Assembly: GCA_036365145.1 (NCBI GenBank)
Contig: JAEOAD010000794.1
Span: 1,736,001 to 1,800,000 of the forward strand
DNA: 64,000 nucleotides
Direction: 5' to 3'
Source: Orientallactaga sibirica
Lineage: Eukaryota > Chordata > Mammalia > Rodentia > Dipodidae
Position numbers and translations under genes: made by a program. The notes under the pieces are model-generated. The model was not told where the DNA came from and ran no database searches. It saw only the letters and a program-made list of their open reading frames with translations. Position 1 is the first letter of the stretch; every line of letters starts with the position of its first letter. Below are positions 57,181 through 64,000 of the stretch, in pieces.

Positions 57181-58863
57181 CCTGGATTGATTTGATGCTT
57201 AGGTTTCCTATTTATCTTCAGTGTTCTTAGGTGTTGTGATCCACCTTTATATAATTTCAGGATATGAGTTTAAGGTGTCAAGTGTAGCACTTGTACCCAA
57301 GTCCAACCTCAGAAGTACTCCTAGCTGTTGACTTTGCTTGTTAAGTAAGTATTGTAGTGGACTAGTGGAACAATTTAGAGGCAAGTTCTAAACTTCAACA
57401 AAGCAAAATACACATTCAATTAACATGAACACAGAGTATATAAGTGTGAGAATTGAGCCAAACAGTCCCATAGGGTCAAAATCCCTCAGGGCATGTGATG
57501 GTCCATGCCCTTAGTCATGTCTGCTTGGGAATCAGACCCTGTCCTCAATAATAACTGAAGCAAAAGATAAAGGCCCTTTAAATCTATAAGTTGTACAGAT
57601 AGCAATATTCAACCCCTCATATTCAGCTTATTTGAAAATGGTAAAGCCACCCACAAATATGTAATACATACCCTGCCTTGACCTGGAAAGAGTGGTTATC
57701 ACTTCCAGTGTAGGCCTTTGTTATCTTTTGGTGTGGCTTTTAAACTCACCAATGCTGGGGGCCCACCTCGTTCCCTGAGCTGTGGAGCTTGGGTCAGGTA
57801 TGCTGGGTCCGGTGTTGGCGATGTGGATCAGATCTGCCACTACGTGCTCGATTCTACCAACACCCTGGGGAAACTGATGGTTGGAGGATGGGCGAGTTCA
57901 GGAAGCCTGCAGCAGCTCACGGTGTATGTCTCTTTCAGTAGCTCCGCAGATTTTTCTTTGATTTCTGGGCTCTGTGAGGAGACTGATGAGGTTGAAAAGT
58001 CCCCCCCCTTTTTTTTTTGTTTGTTCGGGCGGCGTTTGCAGTGGAAGTTCAGCAGGGCTTAGCTGATCTGGGTGGCAGCTTCGAACCGAGGGTTGGAGCT
58101 GCTGGGGTGCCCTCGGGGTGGAGCGAAGCCGCTGGGAGCCTGCGGATGGGGAGCCCGTGGAAGGGGAGTCCGCGGCTGGGGATCCCTCAGCGTGGAGCGG
58201 AGCCGCGGGAGCCCGCGGATGTGGATTCTGCGGTTGGGGAGCCCTGGGCCTGGAGTGGAGCCGTGGGAGCCCGTGGATGTGGAGTCTGCGGCTGGGGAGC
58301 CCTCGGCCTGGAGCGGAGCTGCGGGAGCCTGCGGATGGGGAGCCCGCGGATGGGGAGTCTGCGGCTGGGGAGCCCTCGGCCTGGAGCGGAGCCGTGGGAG
58401 CCCGCGGATGTGGAGTCTGCGGCTGGGGAGCCCTCGGCCTGGAGCGGAGCCGTGGGAGCCTGCGGATGGGGAGCCCGCGGATGGGGAGTCCGTGGCTGGG
58501 GAGTCCGTGGCTGTGGAGCCCTCGGCGTGGAGTGGAGCCGCGGGAGCCCACGGATGGGGAGTCCGCAGCTGGGGAGCCCTCGGCATGGAGCGGAGCCGCG
58601 GGAGCCCGTGGCTGGGAAGTCCGCGGCTGGGGAGCCCTCGGCGTGGAGCGGAGCCGCGGGAGCCCGCGGATGGGGAGCCCGCGGATGGGGAGCGAGCTGC
58701 CAGGCCGCACTCTCCACAGTGGGTTTCTGGCTGTCTTCTGCTTTTCCGCTATTTCCAGGAGAAAATATTCTGTTCTCTTCCTCAGAAGAGTGTAGATTCT
58801 TTTTGATTCCCTCCCTGATCCGGATTGGCGTGGCTCCTATGCCGCCATCTTACCCGGAAGTGT
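57181..58863 (-). promoter_or_regulatory. L1 B 5' UTR with expanded GC-rich array and YY1-type site
   Basis: The +strand gccgccatctt (58841-58851) reads aagatggcggc on the element strand near its 5' end, a YY1 site. The array at 58108-58700 lies between it and ORF1. The 5' UTR is about 440 bases longer than in A, mostly from this array. Confidence 0.75.
58108..58700. repeat. GC-rich tandem array (58-59 bp unit with 14-15 bp subunits)
   Basis: The phrase ccctcggc(g/c)tggagcgga recurs at roughly 58110, 58184, 58242, 58300, 58373, 58432, 58519, 58577 and 58636. Spacing is 57-59 bases, or that plus one or two extra subunits of ggggagcccgcggat. The array is CpG-rich and has almost no stop codons on either strand, which creates long false open frames. 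Confidence 0.92.
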
Positions 58864-58876
58864 GTCTCTCAGTTTT

Positions 58877-59238
58877 GAGTGAGTGATTAAAGCCTTGACC
58901 ATTGATTACCATCATCATGGTTTTGCTTGGTCTTAATATGGAAGTCTCAATGTCATATTAGTGGGATGATTCTTTACACTTTATGTTGAGGAGTTTCCTA
59001 AAAGTCATAATCCTAAAACATCAAAATATGTAACGTTTAAAATCTTGAAAAATTAAGATACCCAAAAACATAATTCTAGGAAAAAAATCTTTAAAATTCT
59101 TTAAAGCATAGTCATGTTGATTTAAAGGGGGATTTGAGAAATATATAAAAATGTGAAGTTTACTTTCAAGATATGGAGACCACAATTAAAAAGACTTAGA
59201 AAAAAGAAACAAATGGGGTAAGTCAAATAATTGTGTCT
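58877..59238. other. No feature recognised
   Basis: AT-rich unique-looking sequence after L1 B; no exon or repeat could be supported. Confidence 0.45.
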
Positions 59239-59242
59239 TGCC

Positions 59243-59392
59243 AGGTGTGGTGGTACATGCCTTTAATCCTTTAATCCCAGCATTCGGGAGGCAGAGGTAG
59301 GAGGATTGCCATGAGTTCAAGGCCACCCTGAGACTACATAATGAATTCCAGGTCAGCCTGAGATACAGCAAGACCCTACCTGGAAAAAACAA

Positions 59393-59434
<42 letters not shown>
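59243..59434 (+). mobile_element. B1 SINE with (AAT)n tail
   Basis: gccaggtgtggtggtacatg … with an internal duplication (tttaatcctttaatccc) and a tail grown into about 15 aat units (59391-59434). Confidence 0.95.
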
Positions 59435-59435
<1 letters not shown>

Positions 59436-59649
59436 GTGTCTTGTCCTAATTGAACTTGTGACTAGAGTCACCACAAAATCAATAACAGGTGAGCTCCTAC
59501 AAAGGGGTCCTAACCACCAATGGAATACAGTCCAAAAAAGGTATTGGGAGAAATGTACTTATATATAATGTTGCCATGTAGCTTCATGATGGACAGCAAG
59601 AGAAAGCAATTTTCCAACCAGGACCTTAGCTTTAATTATCAAATTGATT
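59435..59649. other. No feature recognised
   Basis: Short unique-looking stretch between a B1 and an LTR-like repeat. Confidence 0.4.
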
Positions 59650-60015
59650 AAATGGAAAAACATCTAGAATATTAGTAAGTCATACCTCCTAGCATGCCTG
59701 TGCTGTGTCCACAGACAATTATATCATGGAACTCTTATCTAATGAGTGGATTAATGCCTGGATGGATTCATAATATGATAGCATTACTGGGAAGTGGTGA
59801 ACAGTAGGAAGTGGGTATAGTTGAAGGAAGTAGGAAACTGGGGATATGATCTAGAGATAAACCTTGTACCCAAAATCTTTTTTCTTCCTTCTTTTCTCTT
59901 GTCTTCTATTCCCCTCTCCCCACTCACCTATCTGCCCCCAACATCATCCCCACCATGATAAACTAAACAACTCTGAAACCATGGGCCAAGTTAAATCTTT
60001 CTTTCTTTTTGGACA
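59650..60015 (+). mobile_element. LTR-like rodent repeat (tentative)
   Basis: gtggattaatgcctggatgg, attcataatatgatagcatt and ggaaccatgggcc-like text (tgaaaccatgggccaagtta) follow the order of widespread rodent LTR-like units. The family is not resolved. Confidence 0.4.
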
Positions 60016-60599
60016 CAGTAAGTAGGTATGCAGAGACAGGGATAGTTCTTTTCAGTGTGTTGGACAATAACCTAAGCTCCTTAATAGTGCCTGCAAATGA
60101 TCAAGACTCCAGATTAGGTTCAAACCTACAGATAAGAAATATGCATTTGGCTAGGTAGCAAAGCAGTGAAAGCACTCTTTATTTCTTAGATAGAGTAAGA
60201 GAAAAAAGCAGAGAGAAGCTATGATTGCATAGCTAATTCCTAGTGGTTGCCTAGCTAATTGGAAACTAACCCAAAGCCTGGTGATTGCTTTGAGGGGAGG
60301 AGACAGTCAGTAAGCTCAGAGATGTAAAAATAGCTGGAGTGTCCAGGATGAAATGACAGAGAGGGCACAGTTTCATAGTCAGACATCTTTAGATGGTGCT
60401 CCCAGAATCTCCACCTTAGTACTCAGGAAATGCTCCAGAACCAGAACCACCTCAAGGAGTTAGAAGCAAAAATACCAGAAGCTCAAATAGGAAGAGAAAA
60501 AGATTTCAATTTTCACTAGCAGAATGTAAAAGCCTATAATTTATAGTCAAAGGAATATTACTTACAAAGATTTTAGGTTAGTAGTGGATCAAGTGGAGT
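60016..60599. other. No gene recognised
   Basis: Unique-looking A/G-rich sequence. No exon border, RNA gene or named repeat could be supported. Confidence 0.4.
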
Positions 60600-60835
60600 G
60601 GGCCTAACCCTGGGTTTCTCAGCCTCAATATTACTGAGAACAAATTCAATGTAAACATTGTCCTTAGTGCTTTGTGTACATGCAGGTTGGTCAATGCTGA
60701 TACAGTTGAGAAAGTAGATGTTCATTATAATAGGCTGTTTAACAGCATCACTGGCCTCTACCCACACACAAGTGAAAGTAACAACTGTCTAGGTGGGAGT
60801 TATCCCTGGCCATTGCCAAATGTTCCTTAGGACAA
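60600..60835 (+). mobile_element. MER5-like hAT DNA transposon remnant (ancient)
   Basis: ccctgggtttctcagcctca, aatattactga, gctgtttaacagcatcactg, gcctctacccac and ggccattgccaaatgttcct follow the MER5A/B order seen across placental mammals. Non-autonomous and immobile. Confidence 0.8.
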
Positions 60836-60949
60836 AAAAATAAAATTAAATTAAATTTAAAAAACTGCCCCAAACTAAGTGCTGCCCTAGAATAAATGCT
60901 ATTCTAGTCTCAGCTAACAAAAATTTACAAAGAAATAGGTATGTGAAAT

Positions 60950-61165
60950 GTTATATACATATAATCCCAAAATTCAAGAAACAAAAGAATCATGAGTTTG
61001 AGGCCATTCTATGCTATAAGGTACATTGAAAGCTAGCTTGAGCTACAGTGAAGCCTTGTCTCAAAAACCCAAGGATTGGAGATATAGGTCAATATTAGTG
61101 CAATTCACTGGCATATGCAAGACCCTGAGTTCAATCCACAGCAGCACAAAATTTTTTTCAAAAGA
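60950..61165 (+). mobile_element. Old B1 plus ID-like composite SINE
   Basis: A B1-like part (aatcatgagtttgaggccat … gtgaagccttgtctcaaaaa) is followed at once by an ID-like part (ttggagatataggtcaatat … gagttcaatccacagcagca). This arrangement is typical of B4/ID_B1 composites in rodents. Confidence 0.55.
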
Positions 61166-61289
61166 TAAATTGTTTCCAGTATACATAACTGGGTCTCAAA
61201 ACAAAGCTAAAAAATGAAGGAACACAAAATTATCAAGGATACAGCAAAGGTAAACACTGCAGTATGTGACATTCCATTAAAATCTATCA

Positions 61290-61800
61290 TGTATCATAAG
61301 CAGTCTCCAGGTGATCCCATCACTTCTGCCTTCTGGTGTTCACATTCATATTTGATCATGTCTCCTTGAGTATGAGTGGGTCATGCAACTTGTTTCAACC
61401 AATGGAATGTGGCAAGAATGATGAGATACCACCTGTGTAATTATGTTACCAGGACAATGGTCCTGTTAGGCTTTGAGACTCTCTGATTTATTTGATGCTA
61501 CTATTGGTCATTTTATGTATGTCTGCATGGAAAGTTATTAAGGATAGACTCTGACCAACAGCAAGAGAGATACAAACATGCTCAGTCTTACAACTTTAAG
61601 AACTGATTTTGCCAACAGTCATAAGAACTCAGAAGTGATTCTTCTTCCAGTGAAGCTCAGATGGGACCAAACACTTTGCTGAAACTTTTTCACAAAGCCA
61701 CACAGTGGTGTCTGAATCCAACACAGAAAAATGTGTGAGATGAGTAATGTGTATTGCTGTTTTAAGCTATTAAATTATGGTAGTGGCATATGTTTATAAG
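61290..61800 (+). mobile_element. MLT1-like MaLR LTR (ancient, tentative)
   Basis: The 3' part reads …gtgtgagatgagtaatgtgt attgctgttttaagctatta, parallel to the MLT1 ending (…tgtgagataataaatg…ttgttttaagccactaa…). The 5' part is weakly similar. Confidence 0.5.
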
Positions 61801-61999
61801 TAATATAAAAGGTATGCAAAGCAAAAATATGACCTATAATGAAAAAAAATATGTAAAATAAAATTAGGAGATAGGGACATTAGAAGTTATTAAAATATCT
61901 GTTCAGTAAACTACAATAAACCTGAGAAGGTCAAATGGAGATATATAAGACATAAAAATACTTGAGATGGGTTTTATATTGCTTTATTATTAAAGTATA

Positions 62000-62600
62000 T
62001 TAAATATACAAAATAATGGGTTTCACTAAGACATTTTCACACCTTCACATAAATGTATTTGTTCATATTCAAAGTGCTATAATTCCCCCATTATGTTCTC
62101 TTGTTCCCATTCTCTCTTTCCTTTGACTCTTTCCCAAGTAGTCTCCCTTCTACTTCATGTCTTCTTTAAAAATCTAGATTCTGCATATGAGAGAAAACAT
62201 GCTATTTGCCTTTCTGTCTGGCTTTTTTTTTGTCAAAAACATGATGATTTCCACTTCCATCCTTTGCATTGTCATGCAAAAAACATGTCATTCCTCTTTG
62301 TGGCTGAATAACACACACACTATCAATCAATCAATCATCTATATATATATATATATTCAGAGTTTTTTATCCATTCATCCACTGATAGGCACTAAGGCTG
62401 ATTCCGTACCTTACCTATGGTGAACAGAGCCACAATAAGCATGGATATTCAGGTTATTCTGCAATAAACTGACTTAGATTCATCTAAGTATATAGCCAAG
62501 AACGTATCAAATGTTAGTTCTATTTTTAGTTCTATGAGGAACCTCTATAATTATTTACATAGAAGATGCACTAATTAACATTCCCAACTGTATATATGTG
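62000..62600 (-). mobile_element. Ancient L1 3' end, minus strand
   Basis: A 3' UTR-type pyrimidine-rich stretch is followed by the reversed ORF2 C-terminus: cctctttgtggctgaataac, ttttttatccattcatccac, ggtgaacagagccacaataa, gttctatgaggaacctctat. The order and divergence fit an old mammalian L1. A (TA)n run at 62338-62357 is inside. Confidence 0.8.
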
Positions 62601-63290
62601 AAACGGTTTCTGGCCCACCTTCTGAAGTACTATCAGGGCAGGGAGGAGGGGCGCACAACTTCAGCACTGGCATCTTTTTGGAAGTCACAGAGCTATGTGT
62701 TGAACAATTGAACAGCTTTTTATCAGGTGCTCTGGCCTGGCTGTCTTCACAACAGCTGACAGACATGACCACCCCTGGCCTTTCAGAAACACTTGATGCA
62801 GCTGCAGACACCCCAAACCACCATGGCAACTCCCACAAAACTGCCATTGCTATGATGGTTGCCATGGAAATCACCATTTCTGTTCTGGATGCCATGGCTC
62901 TGACAGCCACTAATAGGGGACACTTCACTTTACCTCTACAGCTTTGAGCCACTCTTACCACCCAAATAAATCCATCCCACAGCTGCTATGCGTGCCTCTG
63001 CCCACTTTGCCAATCTCCCCAAACCAGTCTTCAAGAACTTCCTCCACCCATGAAAGCCAGAACAGGTGAGTGAGACCATCCTATGCCTGCTGGGCATGAC
63101 TAAATAGAAAGCCTGGGTTAGTAGACAGGAGCATTCACAGGTATGGCCTTGCCTTTTTTTGGCTACAGAAGCAGTCTTCGCTCTCATGGAATCTGCCTGG
63201 AACCTCTTTCCTTTGTGCTACCCACTCCACGCTGCAGCCTACCAAATAAATACTTAAGATTTATTGTTCCCTTGTGATTTTTATTTTGGG
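62601..63290 (+). other. Unassigned GC-richer element with polyadenylation-like end
   Basis: Clearly different base use from its AT-rich surroundings. A 90-codon open frame (62678-62947) has no recognisable motif. aataaa motifs occur at 62964-62969 and 63245-63250, the second followed by a T/A-rich end. It could be an LTR or an old processed transcript; I cannot name it. Confidence 0.35.
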
Positions 63291-63842
63291 TTGAGTGGGC
63301 TTAGCTGGCTACTCTATGAACAGATAATACCAAGGACTGATAGCCCTGAGTATGTCTAGTAGTCAGAGGGCTGCTGAAAGAGCTCTGGAGAACATCCATG
63401 AGCTGCAGAAGTGGAGAGCTGTGGAGAGCTGAGAGCTATAAAGATCCTTAGACAAGCTGCCAGCTCTGGCTACAGTAAGAACTCCAGAAAGTGGTGGGAG
63501 CCCCTAATCAAACTGCTAAGGAGCTTCTGAGAGTAGCTAAGAGTTGGTAGTATTTATTACTAGAAGCTGAGCTGCTGGTACTCAAAGGGTAGGGGTACAC
63601 AAGGGCTGAGAGCTACTGGTGGTTAAACTGTGTGCTACTGTAATACTGGGAGGCTAAGGACTTCTGGCACTCAAAACCCAGAGTTGCTCACGCAAAGGAA
63701 GCTGTACTTTGCTTATTTGTAATTTCTATTCAAATAGAACAAATAACCCTCAGCAAATTAGGATCATTATGCCACTTCTATCAAGGATTTTTCTGCTTAT
63801 CTGGTTGTTCTTCAGGTGTTTGGAGGCCTGATTGTTAAATTA
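63291..63842. repeat. Degenerate agagct-rich stretch, unassigned
   Basis: The words gagagct, agctgctg and ctgagagct recur from about 63370 to 63670, suggesting degenerate short tandem structure or an LTR of unknown family. No exon was found. Confidence 0.35.
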
Positions 63843-63844
63843 TG

Positions 63845-64000
63845 TTCAGGTTAACTGGGCATGGTGGCACACGCCTTTAATCCCAGCACTTGGGAGGCAG
63901 ATAGGAGGATCACAGTAAATTCAAGGCCAGTCGGGAACTACAAAGTGAATACCAGGTCATCCTGAGCTGCAGTGAAACCCTACCTTGAAAAACAAAAACA
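63845..64000 (+). mobile_element. B1 SINE (runs to window end)
   Basis: aactgggcatggtggcacac … gtgaaaccctaccttgaaaa, with the A-rich tail reaching the edge of the window. Moderately diverged. Confidence 0.93.

Larger units (their letters stand above)
50895..58863 (-). mobile_element. Full-length young L1 'B'
   Basis: Minus-strand sister of L1 A. The 13-bp perfect duplication gtctctcagtttt is at 50882-50894 and 58864-58876. The AATAAA signal is the +strand tttatt at 50911-50916. It has the same order as A: 5' UTR with a long GC-rich array, ORF1, ORF2, 3' UTR. Line-by-line reading against A shows only scattered differences outside the array. It lies in an intron upstream of the visible transporter exons, in sense orientation. 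Confidence 0.97.

Noticed and set aside
58017..58886. Overlapping open frames of up to 289 codons on both strands with Gly/Pro/Ser-rich repeats
   Set aside because: They come from a GC-rich tandem array in the L1 B 5' UTR that lacks stop codons in nearly every frame; the unit length (58-59) shifts frame from copy to copy and there is no protein family or start context.
62678..62961. Possible small gene (89 codons plus, 128 codons minus)
   Set aside because: No motif, no splice evidence and overlapping frames on both strands; described as unassigned sequence instead.
1..64000. CRISPR array, operon, phage or prokaryotic features
   Set aside because: The regular repeats present are SINEs, L1 arrays or microsatellites; introns, poly-A tails and target-site duplications show a mammalian genome.

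Overview
This is rodent nuclear DNA. About four fifths of it is recognisable interspersed repeat. The organism is probably a dipodoid (jerboa-like) rodent. The main reason is a tRNA-derived SINE with a B-box (ggttcgattcc), a body containing gccagatgcacaagg and catctggagttcgtttgcag, a CT-rich stretch and an aaataaataaat tail. It recurs about 20 times on both strands, alongside a B1 (7SL-derived) SINE, ID- and B3-like SINEs and full-length L1s. The species call rests on recollection of these SINEs and was not searched.

One host protein-coding gene is visible, on the minus strand: five consecutive exons of an ABCA3-like (subfamily A) ABC transporter at 47425-47541, 46989-47106, 45195-45368, 34122-34303 and 29071-29202. 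All have GT/AG borders, their phases fit, and together they read as 241 uninterrupted codons. They cover transmembrane helices of the first membrane domain and the start of the linker into nucleotide-binding domain 1. The Walker A exon and the upstream exons were not found here, so the gene continues beyond the window on both sides or lies across long introns.

Layout. 1-4.7 kb: 3' half of an old plus-strand L1. 4.7-9.8 kb: L1 5' fragment, an LTR-type element, a decayed HMGB pseudogene and SINEs. 9.8-19.3 kb: a nearly full-length old plus-strand L1 (C-rich 5' UTR, ORF1, ORF2, 3' UTR) carrying SINEs, a solo LTR and another LTR-like insert. 20.0-27.6 kb: full-length, younger minus-strand L1 'A' with a 16-bp target-site duplication. 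27.6-48.5 kb: the transporter exons, with introns filled by SINEs, an internally deleted L1 (34.8-38.6 kb), L1 3' ends and ancient L1. 48.5-50.6 kb: a Rap1b processed retrocopy with its own target-site duplication, on the strand opposite the transporter. 50.9-58.9 kb: full-length minus-strand L1 'B', same subfamily and orientation as A, with a much longer GC-rich 5' UTR tandem array. 58.9-64 kb: B1, MER5-like, MLT1-like and ancient L1 pieces and some unassigned sequence.

No CRISPR array, operon, prokaryotic or viral replicon, or clearly new biological system was seen. The most interesting points are the five intact exons bracketed by two near-identical direct L1 copies; a Rap1b retrocopy that stays open but has lost its start codon and three nucleotide-binding motifs; the different 5' UTR array lengths of the two sister L1s; an L1 with an internal deletion and perfect target-site duplication; and several SINE-into-SINE insertions. 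Percent identities, repeat-family names and ages were judged by eye.
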